Under the pieces are notes generated by a model that saw nothing but the letters and a program-made list of their open reading frames with translations, did not search any database and was not told the origin of the DNA. DNA of 64,000 nt, taken from assembly GCF_032163395.1 (NCBI RefSeq), contig NZ_CP119968.1, positions 977,501 through 1,041,500 of the forward strand. Reading direction: 5' to 3'. A program made the position numbers and the translations under genes. The stretch comes from Gloeocapsopsis dulcis. GTDB taxonomy: Bacteria > Cyanobacteriota > Cyanobacteriia > Cyanobacteriales > Chroococcidiopsidaceae. The first letter of the stretch is position 1. Each line of letters begins with the position of its first letter. Below, one piece after another: positions 1 through 9,999 of the stretch.

Positions 1-452
1 TGTACGAGTAAAATGGGAGGATAGGTAACAGTTGTTAATTGACTTATGGGATGCAAATAGCCACTTAAACTAGTTAAACCAGCTAAGGGTAGGGTTAGCC
101 CTACATCTAAAGTCATTGCTCCGCCTTGAGAAAATCCACCTAAAACCGTGCGAGATAATGGAACTGCAGTCGTACTTTCGAGCGACTGTAGCCACTCCAT
201 TAACAATTGACGACTTTCTGCTAGCCCCTGACCTTGATATTCACGCTCTAAATTATACCACATTCTCCCCGTAGAAACATAAGGATGTGGAAAAGGTGCA
301 TTAGGAAATAAAAGTTGGTAGTCAGGCAAGTTTAATAGTTGTGATAGCGAGGCTAAATCTTGAGCATTTGCGCCCCAACCATGCAAAACCACAATAACTC
401 CCTTTGGTGGTTCCCCTGTCATTGGGGGAACGGTAATCACTTCTAAAGACAG
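1..452 (-). CDS. Alpha/beta-hydrolase, phospholipase/carboxylesterase family (3' end outside window)
   Basis: Reading the minus strand gives a serine hydrolase with an early VVLHGWGANAQDL oxyanion segment and a nucleophile elbow GGFSQGGAMTLD. This is the layout of the small esterase/acyl-protein-thioesterase-like family. The C-terminal part with the catalytic Asp and His lies beyond base 1. The start is unclear. ATG at 422 gives a protein beginning MTGEPPKG, GTG at 440 is also in frame, and CTG at 452 sits 7 nt after an AGGAG ribosome site and would restore the SLEVITVPP leader that cyanobacterial relatives usually have. An in-frame TAG closes the frame further upstream. It is likely cytosolic and the substrate is unknown. 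Confidence 0.75.
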   Translation of the reverse strand, partial: MSLEVITVPPMTGEPPKGVIVVLHGWGANAQDLASLSQLLNLPDYQLLFPNAPFPHPYVSTGRMWYNLEREYQGQGLAESRQLLMEWLQSLESTTAVPLSRTVLGGFSQGGAMTLDVGLTLPLAGLTSLSGYLHPISQLTTVTYPPILLV

Positions 453-524
453 AACCTTGCTCCTGAGATTAAACTCTTCTACAAGATCCTAGCGAAGTAC
501 CCGTCTACTTTGATTGCAACTACA

Positions 525-3500
525 CTAATCAGCACCTTCAATTGGTGCAAAGCCCTGACGTTGAATATTTTCAGTACTATGGCGGGGTTCGAGGAATTGC
601 AGAAGATAATCAGGTCCTCCAGCTTTTGAACCAACCCCAGAAAGCTTAAAGCCACCAAAAGGTTGTCTTGCTACAATTGCACCTGTAATCGTGCGATTGA
701 TATACAAGTTACCAACTTCAAATTCTTGCTGGGCAATGTCGATATGCGAAGGAGTCCGCGAGTAAATTCCTCCAGTTAAGGCGTAGTTTGTCCCGTTAGC
801 AACCGCAATCGCCTCAGCGAAATCTTTCACGCGTATGACGGCAACAACAGGACCAAAAATTTCTTCTTGAGCAATTGTTGCTGTAGGTGAAACTTCACTA
901 AAGACGACTGGATCAATAAAATATCCGGTATCTGGTGCTGAAAGTTCTACTGCAACTTCAGCTTCCGCACGTCCTTTTTCAATATATTCTTTAATGCGTG
1001 CTTGGGCAGTAGCGTCGATCACAGGACCTACTTGTGTACTTGGTAACTCGGCTGCACCGATATTCAGCGATCGCACTGCTTCGGCGACTCGTTGAATAAA
1101 AGTTTCATAAATCGGTTCGAGAACAATAACCCGCGAACACGCCGAACATTTTTGTCCGCTGTAACCAAATGCTGATTGCACAACACCAGCAACGGCTTGA
1201 TCTAAATCTGCACTTTCATCAACAATGATTGCGTTTTTCCCGCCCATCTCGGCAATGACGCGTTTTAAGTGCTTTTGTCCAGGTTTTAAGATTGCCGCAT
1301 CAGCATAAATGCGACAACCGACTTCTTGCGAACCAGTAAACGCGATTAAGTGCGTATCAGGGTGATTAACAAAGTAAGCACCAACTTGCGAACCTTTACC
1401 AGGAACGTATTGAAATACGCCTTTGGGAATTCCTGCGTCAACTAAAATTTCGGCAAGTTTGGCAGCAATGACGGAGGATGTTTCTGCGGGTTTGAGTAAA
1501 GTACAATTTCCTGTAACTAATGCTGCAACAGTCATTCCGGTTGCGATCGCTAACGGAAAATTCCAGGGTGAAATGACTACAGCAATTCCCCGTGGTTGGT
1601 AGTGATAGCGGTTATTCTCCCCAGGGATATCGTAGTTGACTCCTTTATCTAGCCGTTCCATTTCATCCGCATAGTAACGACAAAAGTCGATTGCTTCTGA
1701 AACTTCTGCATCCGCTTCGCGTACAGGTTTACCAACTTCTAAGACAATCCAACACGATAACTCCGCACGGCGTTGTTCCATCAAATCAGCAGCTTTACGC
1801 AATATTTTTGCGCGATCGCTTGCAGGTGTCCGTTTCCATGCAGGAAACGCAGTTTTAGCGGCTTGCATAGCTTGTTCGGCTTGTTCTACCGACAATAAAC
1901 CTACTTTACCGATAATTTCGCTGGGGTTAGAAGGATTGAGCGAATCAATGCTTTGTTGAGTGTTGACGTACTCACCATTAATTAACGGTAGGTAAGTTTT
2001 ACCAAGCTGCTGGCGTACTGCTGCAAATACTTGTTGCGATCGTTCTCTGTGTTCCATTTTAGAAAAATCTACATCTGCGGCGTTGGCAAAGAGGGGTGAG
2101 GGATGAGGGGTGAGGGATGAGGGGTTAGATGATACTTTGGGGGGGGCGATTAGTTCTTCTACGGGGCGTTCTTCCATATTTTGACGGAGGAAGGAACTAT
2201 TGGCTGTATTTTCAAGCAAGCGGCGAATCAAATACGCCATCCCTGGGAGTAATTCACCGTAGGGACAATATACTCGTACGCGATAGCCACGTTCTACGAG
2301 GGCTTTAGCGAGTTTATCTCCCATTCCGTAGAGAACTTGCATTTCAAAGCGACGGCGGGGGATATTTAAAGTTTCAGCTATAGCAATTGCATGGGCTTGC
2401 GATCGCACGTTATGACTACCGATGGCTGAATAAATATATTCGTGATTTTCGAGTAATATTTGAGTTATTTTCTCAAAATTGACATCTGTTGCAGCTTTAT
2501 CATTAAATACTGGTTGTTCCCAATCTTTTTGAGCGGCTTTAATCGTTTCTTGATCCCAATACGCCCCTTTGACTAAGCGTACCGTTAATGGATAACCGCG
2601 CTGTTTTACCCAAGAAATCAAATCACGGACATCTTGTTCGCTGTCACGCAGATACGCTTGAATTGTGATGCCAATATCGGTACGACTGCGGAACTCGTCT
2701 TCGAGCAATAATTTTTTGAGGATCGCCAGCGTAATATCTTTGTAAGCGTACTGTTCCATGTCAAAGTGAACTGCTACGCCTAATTCCGCTGCACGACGTA
2801 AAAGAATCCGAATGCGCGAACTGACTTTCGCTTCGCTACCTTGGGCATCTAATGGATCGAACTGCGAGTAAAACGCGGTTAATTTGACTGAAACTTGAAC
2901 TTTTGATATCGGTTGATTATCAGCTTGGTCGATTTGCGCTACTGGTGTCCAATTCTTAGCAGCTTCTGCTAGTTGTTCCATTAATTCTAAGTAGCGATCG
3001 AGATAATACTGCGCTTCAACTTCGGTGATAACGGCTTCACCTAGAATATCAATTGTAAACGCCATTTTTTCTTTACGCAGACGCTCAATCGTTTTGAGGA
3101 CTTGTTTGATATTTTCCCCAGCAATATACTTATGTGCTAGTGCTTCTACTGCTGTTGATACTGTCGTCGCCGCAACTTGTCCTGGCATTGAATCGGGAGA
3201 AGCGAAGTTGAGCATTCCCTTGAGTGCTGTGGGAAGTTCTACCGAGGGATCTGCTAAGTACTCTTGTAAGTGGGCGGCAATTTCCGATTTACTGTGCAGT
3301 GCGGGTAAGCAGTCAATGAAGCGAAATAACTGTACGCGCAACCCTGGATTACTCATCGCCCAGGCTAAAAGTTTATCATCCCAGCGCATTTGGTCGCGTA
3401 ACCCAGCAAAAAACGAGCGATCGCGTGTCGCGGCTAGAAGTTGTCTTGCGATTTCCTGCGTTTTAGCTTCGTAGTTGCTTTTTTCTACTTGTAATACCAC
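525..3500 (-). CDS. putA: Bifunctional proline dehydrogenase / L-glutamate gamma-semialdehyde dehydrogenase (PutA type)
   Basis: It oxidises proline to P5C (FAD-dependent) and then glutamate semialdehyde to glutamate (NAD-dependent). The 991-residue protein has a PRODH barrel in the first ~450 residues, with VRLVKGAYWD, YGMGD and the RRLLENTANSSFL helix. An ALDH domain follows from ~residue 490, with SPWNFPLAIA, FTGSQEVG, the EMGGKNA glutamate and the catalytic Cys in SGQKCSACSR. There is no N-terminal ribbon-helix-helix DNA-binding domain, so it is not a trifunctional PutA. The linker between the domains (about residues 459-470, SSLTPHPSPL) is encoded by a tandem 14-bp repeat of intergenic type. 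It appears to be a single-gene unit; the neighbouring esterase is on the same strand. Confidence 0.93.
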   Translation of the reverse strand: MVLQVEKSNYEAKTQEIARQLLAATRDRSFFAGLRDQMRWDDKLLAWAMSNPGLRVQLFRFIDCLPALHSKSEIAAHLQEYLADPSVELPTALKGMLNFASPDSMPGQVAATTVSTAVEALAHKYIAGENIKQVLKTIERLRKEKMAFTIDILGEAVITEVEAQYYLDRYLELMEQLAEAAKNWTPVAQIDQADNQPISKVQVSVKLTAFYSQFDPLDAQGSEAKVSSRIRILLRRAAELGVAVHFDMEQYAYKDITLAILKKLLLEDEFRSRTDIGITIQAYLRDSEQDVRDLISWVKQRGYPLTVRLVKGAYWDQETIKAAQKDWEQPVFNDKAATDVNFEKITQILLENHEYIYSAIGSHNVRSQAHAIAIAETLNIPRRRFEMQVLYGMGDKLAKALVERGYRVRVYCPYGELLPGMAYLIRRLLENTANSSFLRQNMEERPVEELIAPPKVSSNPSSLTPHPSPLFANAADVDFSKMEHRERSQQVFAAVRQQLGKTYLPLINGEYVNTQQSIDSLNPSNPSEIIGKVGLLSVEQAEQAMQAAKTAFPAWKRTPASDRAKILRKAADLMEQRRAELSCWIVLEVGKPVREADAEVSEAIDFCRYYADEMERLDKGVNYDIPGENNRYHYQPRGIAVVISPWNFPLAIATGMTVAALVTGNCTLLKPAETSSVIAAKLAEILVDAGIPKGVFQYVPGKGSQVGAYFVNHPDTHLIAFTGSQEVGCRIYADAAILKPGQKHLKRVIAEMGGKNAIIVDESADLDQAVAGVVQSAFGYSGQKCSACSRVIVLEPIYETFIQRVAEAVRSLNIGAAELPSTQVGPVIDATAQARIKEYIEKGRAEAEVAVELSAPDTGYFIDPVVFSEVSPTATIAQEEIFGPVVAVIRVKDFAEAIAVANGTNYALTGGIYSRTPSHIDIAQQEFEVGNLYINRTITGAIVARQPFGGFKLSGVGSKAGGPDYLLQFLEPRHSTENIQRQGFAPIEGAD
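2091..2124. repeat. 2.5 copies of a 14-bp tandem repeat inside putA
   Basis: The unit gaggggtgagggat occurs at 2091-2104 and 2105-2118, followed by a partial gagggg. The same kind of GGGATGAGGGG repeat is common between genes in cyanobacteria. Here it is translated, on the opposite strand, as the low-complexity interdomain linker of PutA. Confidence 0.9.
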
Positions 3501-3644
3501 TGGTAATAAACTCCTAGTTCCGACTACTCTCGTCGAAAATTCTTGATATCTTTATTTTCGCTTTTTCAGGTGTCTATGTGCAGTTAATTATCGTTAACTC
3601 CAAGCGTTTTTTTCAAAACCTGAGAATACAGGTAAACTTATCGC

Positions 3645-4301
3645 CTAATCGGATTCTGGAGTGTGCTGAATTTTACAGATAGCTTTTAATACTTGTAGTA
3701 TCTGGATTGATGATTCACTATCAAGTAAATTGAGTTGTGGCAGCAGCTGATAAGTTGAAGGATTGCCTTGTTTCAAATATACAAATCGATAATCAACTCC
3801 GTTGGTAGTTAAACCCCAAACTGATTCTTGATCTTCTAGACTTTTGGATGCGTATGTTAGTAGTTGAGGTAGTCCCTCTAGAGCGTTAATACTACTATTT
3901 TTTGCTTCAACTACCATTATCCAAAATAGTGGATAGCCTGTTTTTTGCACTGTATTGTTGACAGCTAAAATATCCATCCTACCTTTGATCAGAGTATCTT
4001 CGTCTTCAATAAAGATATCTACAATGTTTTCCTCCAATGTTATTTTGATGCTAGGTTGATAAAAACCTGCTAGCCAGAGCAAAGGAGACAGAAATAAAAA
4101 TTTAACTTGCCCTTCAGAAATTTTTGCTTCTGCATAATAACTATCAAAATTATTACGAATCTTATCTAGATCTTCTTGCTCGTGGTTAGTTAACGGCTCT
4201 AATGGTAATAGCTCAGTAAAAGATTGATTAGATTTTCGTTTAAGCTTTAAAACCTGATGCACGTCCTTTAAAGATAAATTCCTAGCATCAACAGTTAGCA
4301 T
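3645..4301 (-). CDS. Solitary HsdR-N-like nuclease-fold protein
   Basis: This 218-residue protein resembles the N-terminal nuclease domain of type I restriction R subunits, found alone in many cyanobacteria. A PD-(D/E)XK pattern is visible: GRMDILAV supplies the Asp on one strand, and WIMVVEAKNSS gives the E-x-K of the next, followed by a conserved LPQLLTYA helix. There is no helicase domain and no hsdM or hsdS gene nearby, so it is not a complete restriction system. Whether it cuts DNA is unknown. The call rests on motif order only. Confidence 0.65.
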   Translation of the reverse strand: MLTVDARNLSLKDVHQVLKLKRKSNQSFTELLPLEPLTNHEQEDLDKIRNNFDSYYAEAKISEGQVKFLFLSPLLWLAGFYQPSIKITLEENIVDIFIEDEDTLIKGRMDILAVNNTVQKTGYPLFWIMVVEAKNSSINALEGLPQLLTYASKSLEDQESVWGLTTNGVDYRFVYLKQGNPSTYQLLPQLNLLDSESSIQILQVLKAICKIQHTPESD

Positions 4302-4501
4302 TTTTCTTGTTTCCTTTCAAAAGAATTCAAAGTCTCAATAGTCTCTACTAGATATTTTGTGAAATATGAATGTTATTAAGTAGGTGTCTTCTCTTGTTAT
4401 ATGGTAACGTTAGTAGCGATCGCTACTTGCAGAAGATGTGAATGGAGGCGCATCTATATTATTGGAAGAGTACCAACGCAGCGATGTTTGCTTGGACTGT
4501 A

Positions 4502-5050
4502 TTAAACTGCGGGCTGCTTAGTCAACCGATAATCATCAAACACGACTTGATATCCTGATCCTTCTGGTGAGGCACACATAATACCGACCTGAACTTCCTG
4601 CATTGTCGGGAAGTAAGCTAGTCTAAGCAGGGAGTATTTCAAGCTGGCATCTACATAGAAAATATGGATAGCTTCTTTGCGACGCTCAACACGTAGACGA
4701 AGCGACGGCGGCGGCGTTAGAAGTGGCGTTACAGACCAATCTGAGTAGTTATGCGTGACAACAGCACTTATAGAATGCTGCAATCCTTCAACATATTCTA
4801 TGCCTGTTTTAATCCAATGATTCTCATCTGAACGAACCATAATACCGGCTTGATCGTACAAATCCTTGTACTCCCCGTGTATCTCAACTTCCACTACAAA
4901 ATCCGTATTTACCTGATCGTAATAAAAGTGTCCGTTGTCGCGAATGAAGCCATAGTGTGTGACGCGCCAGAAATCAGTTTTAGGCAATGTATTAACGATG
5001 ATTTGATTACCAGAACTTGACCAATGGGCAGGTTCATTGAGCCATTTCAT
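4502..5050 (-). CDS. DUF1349 domain protein (concanavalin-like beta-sandwich)
   Basis: The 182-residue protein starts MKWLNEPAHWSSSGNQI and carries features typical of DUF1349 (yeast YMR099/'regulation of enolase 1'-like): FWRVTHYGFIRDNGHFYY, YDQAGIMVRSDENHWIKTGIEY, and a final GIMCASPEGSGYQVVFDDY. The fold is a jelly-roll sandwich related to laminin-G/carbohydrate-binding modules. No signal peptide is seen, so it is probably cytosolic. The biochemical role of the family is not established. It is a stand-alone gene, convergent with the upstream HsdR-N-like gene only by position. Confidence 0.75.
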   Translation of the reverse strand: MKWLNEPAHWSSSGNQIIVNTLPKTDFWRVTHYGFIRDNGHFYYDQVNTDFVVEVEIHGEYKDLYDQAGIMVRSDENHWIKTGIEYVEGLQHSISAVVTHNYSDWSVTPLLTPPPSLRLRVERRKEAIHIFYVDASLKYSLLRLAYFPTMQEVQVGIMCASPEGSGYQVVFDDYRLTKQPAV

Positions 5051-5218
5051 AACTTTTAAGCAGAGTATCGGTTTGCTCGAGGCTTATTCTACGACTTATA
5101 CAATCAAATACTATCGACAACTGTGGAGTAGATCATTTTCTTTTTTGTAAATCCGTGCTAACCTGCTACGGCATTACCCTGATACACTTGTACTTCAAAG
5201 CTTAGCTAACCAGCGCCT

Positions 5219-8200
5219 ATGGTTCATATCAAGCGCCTGGAATTATCGAACTTCAAATCTTTCGGTGGCACAACTCAGATCCCGCTGCTGCCTGAGTTTA
5301 CTGTTGTGTCTGGACCAAATGGTTCGGGTAAATCAAACATTTTAGATGCTTTATTATTTGGCTTAGGACTTGCCAGTTCTAAGGGAATGCGGGCTGAACG
5401 TCTGCCCGATTTAGTCAACCACACGCAAGCTACTCGCGGACGTACTGTCGAGGCGAGTGTGACTGTCACATTTGATTTGGAAGGTTTAGAAGAGGGGGAT
5501 CGGGGATTAGGGAATGAAGAACAGGAAACGGAAGTAAAACAGGAACATCCTATCCTCGAAGAACTCAGTGTCACTCGTAAGTTGCGCGTAACTCAGCAGG
5601 GAACTTATACATCGACTTACTACATCAATGGCGAAGCTTGTACGCTTACTGAACTGCACGAACAACTCAGTCGCTTGCGAATTTATCCTGAAGGCTACAA
5701 TGTTGTCCTCCAAGGAGATGTCACCGGAATTATTTCAATGAACTCGCGCGAACGCCGAGAAATTATTGATGAACTTGCGGGTGTTGCCGCATTTGACCGT
5801 AAAATTACGCAAGCAAAGGAAACCCTCGATCAAGTTAAAGATCGCGAAGAACGCTGTCAGATTGTCGAACAAGAATTAATTGCCCAACGCGATCGCTTGT
5901 CGCAAGACCGCATCAAAGCGGAAAAATACCAACAACTGCGTAGCGAATTACAACAAAAATCCCAGTGGGAAGTCGTCTTAGTTTGGCGATCGCTACAAAA
6001 TCAACAAGAGCATCTGGCAACTCAAATTCAAGCGGGCGATCGCACTTTAGCAGAACTTGCACAACAACACGCTATGCTGACAAGCAAAATTCAGCAAGTA
6101 ACAACTGAGCTTGAGCAATTAAATCGTCAAGTAAAAGCCTTAGGGGAAGAAGAACTTTTAAAACTGCAATCGCACTTAGCAACTCAAGAAGCAGAATATC
6201 GACAACTCAAACGCCAGCACGAAGAAAACGCCCAAACAGATTTTAAAACTGAATGCAGCATACAACAAAAACAATCTGAGCTACAAGAGTATTACAACAA
6301 ATTGGGCGAACTGAATCAAGAACAGAGTTCTAAAGCTGAGGCGATTGTTGCTTTACAAGCAGAACGCGATGCAGCACAACATGAGCTAGAGCAAAGCCGA
6401 GAAGCCGCAAGGGCGATCGCCGATGCAGCAGATGTATGGGTACAACAACAAACTGCCTTGAACCGCGAAATCGAAGCACTACTACAAGCGACTGAACCGC
6501 AATCAAGAAAGCAAGCTCAACTACGCGAACGCACAAATCAACTGCAGCGACAATTGCACGAACAAAAGCAAACTATTGACAAGATTGAACCAGAAATTGC
6601 AGTAAAACAACAGCAACTCGCAGCAGAAGAACAACAGGCGATCGCCCTAACAACGCAGGTAGAAACTTTAGCGCAATCTCTGACAGCAGCCGAACAAGAA
6701 CTACAAATTCAACAAGACACTTTCAAGCGTCTACTTGCCGAACAACGCGATAAACAACGGCAATTAGACAAATTAGAAGCACAAACCCAGGCTTTACAAG
6801 AAACACAAGGCACAAATGCCACTAAAGTTATCTTGCAATCAGGACTCAGTGGTGTTTGTGGTTTAGTCGCACAATTAGGTAGAATTGAACCCCGCTATCA
6901 GTTAGCATTAGAAACTGCTGCAGGAGCGCGTTTAGGACAATTAGTTGTCGAAGATGATGCAATAGCTGCCACAGCAATTGAAATCCTCAAGCAGAAACGC
7001 GCTGGAAGGGCGACATTTTTACCGCTGAATAAGATTCAACCTTTACGCTTTTCACCCACGACTGCGCTGCGTTATGCGGAGGGATTTGTCAATTATGCAA
7101 TTGACTTAATTGAGTGCGATCGCCGCTATCGCGATGTCTTTGGTTATGTTTTTGGTAGTACTGTCGTTTTCACAACTTTAGATTCTGCAAGAAAACACTT
7201 AGGACAATATCGCATTGTCACGCTTGAAGGCGAATTGCTCGAAACAAGTGGCGCAATGACAGGCGGTAGTATCAATCAACAGCGTTCTGGTTTACACTTC
7301 GGTAAGAGTGAAGCTGCTGAATCTGACGAAGCAAAACAACTGATGCATCGCCTGCAAGAAATTGCGCTGATTTTAAAACGGTGTGAATCTGATATTGAAG
7401 CACTCACCTTTAAAACAAAACATTTATCACAAGAACTGACTGAAATCCGTCAACAGCGCCGCGAACATCAATTGCGTGCAGAACAATTACGTAAGGAAAT
7501 TGAAGGATTAAGTCAGCAACTCACACAAACAGAATCGCAACTGCGGCAAACTGAAGAACAGTTGAATAGTGCGCGATCGCAACTCGAAGTTTTAGATGGC
7601 GAACTTCCTTCACAAGAAGCGCAATTACAACAAAAACGCCAACTGTTAGCCGAATTAGAACAATCGCAAACTAATAGCCAATGGCAACAAATCCAGACAA
7701 AGATTAAAAGCCACGAACAACACCTACAAGAACGCTTGCAAACTCTTCTCAAAGCTGAACAGCGCCACACTGAATTAGCAAACGCCGCGATCCTCCTCCA
7801 AGGAAAAATTACTGAATGCCAACAACGCATCCAAGAATATCAACAGCAGCAATCTTCTATTAGCAATCAGCAATCTTCTATTAGTACTCAAAGCGAGACC
7901 CTAGCAACACAAATTGCCCAAACACAAGAGGCTTTACAGCAAATTGAAGACAAACTAGGCGCACAAAAGCAACTGCGCGATCGCACCGAAGTACAATTAC
8001 GCGATCGCCAGAATCAATACCAACAGTTAGAATGGCAACAGCAAAAACTTCAGGAAGCACAGCAAACGTGTCGGGAAGACTTAAAGCTATTACAAGCACA
8101 AATTCATGAGCAAATGGCGGATTTACCCAATCCCTTACCTGAAGTACCTAATAAGGTTGATTTAGAACAACTCCAACGCGAAGTGCGATCGCTTACCAAA

Positions 8201-8821
8201 CGCCTGCAAGCGCTAGAACCAGTTAATATGCTTGCCTTAGAAGAATACGAACGTACGACTACCCGTTTAGCAGAATTAAGTCAAAAGCTGCTAACTTTAG
8301 AGGCAGAACGTACCGAATTACTTTTGCGGATAGAAAACTTTACCACACTGCGCCAACGTGCTTTTAAAGAAGCCTTCGACGCTGTTAATCAAAACTTTCA
8401 AAGTATTTTTGCCACACTTTCTGATGGTGATGGATACTTACAACTCGACGATCCGGAAGATCCCTTTAACAGTGGGTTAAATCTTGTCGCACACCCGAAA
8501 GGAAAGCCTGTACAACGACTCGCTTCAATGTCTGGAGGAGAAAAATCACTTACCGCATTAAGCTTTATTTTTGCGCTACAACGCTATCGCCCGTCACCTT
8601 TCTATGCTTTTGATGAAGTCGATATGTTTCTCGATGGGGCAAATGTGGAACGATTAGCTAAAATGATAAAACAACAGGCACAACTTGCACAGTTTATAGT
8701 TGTGAGTCTGCGTAGACCAATGATAGAATCTGCCGAACGCACAATTGGAGTTACTCAAGCAAGAGGAGCTTATACTCAAGTATTAGGAATAAAATTACAA
8801 CAGTCAAACACCTCGTCATGA
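5219..8821 (+). CDS. smc: Chromosome segregation protein SMC
   Basis: This is the structural maintenance of chromosomes ATPase (1200 residues). The Walker A motif GPNGSGKSN lies at residues 32-40. Two long Gln/Glu-rich coiled coils follow, with a hinge domain at about 530-690. The ABC signature SMSGGEKSL is near residue 1104 and Walker B FYAFDEVDMF near 1127. It would act with ScpA/ScpB in nucleoid compaction; neither partner is in this window. Two stretches look repeat-derived: a loop near residue 92 (EEGDRGLGNEEQE) and QQSSISNQQSSIS near residue 878, which reads from a tandem copy at the DNA level. The ATG at 5219 directly precedes the conserved VHIKRLELSNFKSF start. Confidence 0.96.
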   Translation: MVHIKRLELSNFKSFGGTTQIPLLPEFTVVSGPNGSGKSNILDALLFGLGLASSKGMRAERLPDLVNHTQATRGRTVEASVTVTFDLEGLEEGDRGLGNEEQETEVKQEHPILEELSVTRKLRVTQQGTYTSTYYINGEACTLTELHEQLSRLRIYPEGYNVVLQGDVTGIISMNSRERREIIDELAGVAAFDRKITQAKETLDQVKDREERCQIVEQELIAQRDRLSQDRIKAEKYQQLRSELQQKSQWEVVLVWRSLQNQQEHLATQIQAGDRTLAELAQQHAMLTSKIQQVTTELEQLNRQVKALGEEELLKLQSHLATQEAEYRQLKRQHEENAQTDFKTECSIQQKQSELQEYYNKLGELNQEQSSKAEAIVALQAERDAAQHELEQSREAARAIADAADVWVQQQTALNREIEALLQATEPQSRKQAQLRERTNQLQRQLHEQKQTIDKIEPEIAVKQQQLAAEEQQAIALTTQVETLAQSLTAAEQELQIQQDTFKRLLAEQRDKQRQLDKLEAQTQALQETQGTNATKVILQSGLSGVCGLVAQLGRIEPRYQLALETAAGARLGQLVVEDDAIAATAIEILKQKRAGRATFLPLNKIQPLRFSPTTALRYAEGFVNYAIDLIECDRRYRDVFGYVFGSTVVFTTLDSARKHLGQYRIVTLEGELLETSGAMTGGSINQQRSGLHFGKSEAAESDEAKQLMHRLQEIALILKRCESDIEALTFKTKHLSQELTEIRQQRREHQLRAEQLRKEIEGLSQQLTQTESQLRQTEEQLNSARSQLEVLDGELPSQEAQLQQKRQLLAELEQSQTNSQWQQIQTKIKSHEQHLQERLQTLLKAEQRHTELANAAILLQGKITECQQRIQEYQQQQSSISNQQSSISTQSETLATQIAQTQEALQQIEDKLGAQKQLRDRTEVQLRDRQNQYQQLEWQQQKLQEAQQTCREDLKLLQAQIHEQMADLPNPLPEVPNKVDLEQLQREVRSLTKRLQALEPVNMLALEEYERTTTRLAELSQKLLTLEAERTELLLRIENFTTLRQRAFKEAFDAVNQNFQSIFATLSDGDGYLQLDDPEDPFNSGLNLVAHPKGKPVQRLASMSGGEKSLTALSFIFALQRYRPSPFYAFDEVDMFLDGANVERLAKMIKQQAQLAQFIVVSLRRPMIESAERTIGVTQARGAYTQVLGIKLQQSNTSS

Positions 8822-8884
8822 GGATTTGTTAATAATAGTATTGATTAATTAACCGGATTCGAGATCAGGACTCGGCAAAAGAAA

Positions 8885-9892
8885 ATGACCTCTGAACAGA
8901 TTATTAGGCGTTCCGACATCTTGAACACCCAAGTGATCACCAAAGATAATGGTAAGCGGCTAGGTGTGATCAATCAGCTATGGGTGGATATTGACCGACG
9001 AGAGGTTGTAGCCATGGGCTTACGAGACAACCTGATCGCGTTTGCCGGCGTGCCACGCTATATGTATCTTAATAGCGTCAACCAAATTGGTGATGTGGTC
9101 TTGGTTGATAACGAGGATGCAATCGAAGATATTGACGTTGACGTCTACAGCAACGTAGTTAACTGTGAAGTCATCACCGAGACTGGCGAACTTTTAGGCA
9201 GAGTCCGCAATTTCAAGTTTAATGCGGAAACAGGAACACTGACTTCACTCATTATTGCTTCTTTAGGTTTACCTCAAATCCCAGATCAGGTGATCAGTAC
9301 CTATGAAATTTCGATTGACGAAGTTGTCAGCAGTGGTCCTAATCGAATTATTGTATTTGAAGGTGCTGAAGAACGAGTCACTCAGCTTACAGTAGGTTTA
9401 CTTGAGCGTCTGGGTATTGGTAAAGCCCCTTGGGAACGCGAAGAGGAAGAAGCTTACTTTACTCCTACTGCTAAACCAGAAAATCAGTTAGGAACTGGCG
9501 TACCATTACAACCTCCGGTGAGAACTCAACCAGTTCGCACAACGCAACCTGTTGAACAGACGTGGGATGAAGACGATTACGAATACGAACCGATTCAACC
9601 TGCGCCAAGACAACAGCAGCGCTATCAACAACAGTACGAATCAATTCAGTACGCGGAGGAAGAATACGAAGATAACTGGAGTGAAGTAACGCCTAGCGAT
9701 CGCTATCCAGAAGCTAGGAGATACGAGGAACCACCCCGCTACGTCGAACCTGAACCATATAAAGAACCAGAGTACGTCGATAAGTATGAAGACGACATTA
9801 CCCGCGACGCCTGGGAAGACGACGAACCAAAACCAGTAAACATTCCGAAAAAGATCAAGCAACCAGAATACGAAGAAGAAGATCGCTACTAA
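8885..9892 (+). CDS. PRC-barrel domain protein with acidic C-terminal tail
   Basis: The 335-residue protein has two PRC-barrel repeats (roughly residues 5-80 and 88-170). Each starts with a stretch like DILNTQVITKDNGKRLGVINQLWVD or NCEVITETGELLGRVRNF. After residue ~190 the sequence becomes a disordered tail rich in Glu, Tyr, Gln and Pro. PRC barrels in photosynthetic bacteria associate with membranes, reaction centres or RNA-processing proteins; the exact role here is unknown. The gene follows smc by 63 bp on the same strand and ends just before a clear terminator. Confidence 0.85.
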   Translation: MTSEQIIRRSDILNTQVITKDNGKRLGVINQLWVDIDRREVVAMGLRDNLIAFAGVPRYMYLNSVNQIGDVVLVDNEDAIEDIDVDVYSNVVNCEVITETGELLGRVRNFKFNAETGTLTSLIIASLGLPQIPDQVISTYEISIDEVVSSGPNRIIVFEGAEERVTQLTVGLLERLGIGKAPWEREEEEAYFTPTAKPENQLGTGVPLQPPVRTQPVRTTQPVEQTWDEDDYEYEPIQPAPRQQQRYQQQYESIQYAEEEYEDNWSEVTPSDRYPEARRYEEPPRYVEPEPYKEPEYVDKYEDDITRDAWEDDEPKPVNIPKKIKQPEYEEEDRY

Positions 9893-9902
9893 GTAGTAAT
9901 TA

Positions 9903-9928
9903 CCCTCCATTGCAAATGGGGGGTTTTT
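9903..9928 (+). terminator. Rho-independent terminator after the PRC-barrel gene
   Basis: A 9-bp stem (ccctccatt with aatgggggg), a 3-base loop and a run of five T lie 10 bp after the stop codon. Confidence 0.88.
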
Positions 9929-9999
9929 GTTAATAGGTGTATAAAGTTAATTGCTATAGTTTAAGCAATATAAGCTTAAATATCTGATTAGCGTTTCCT

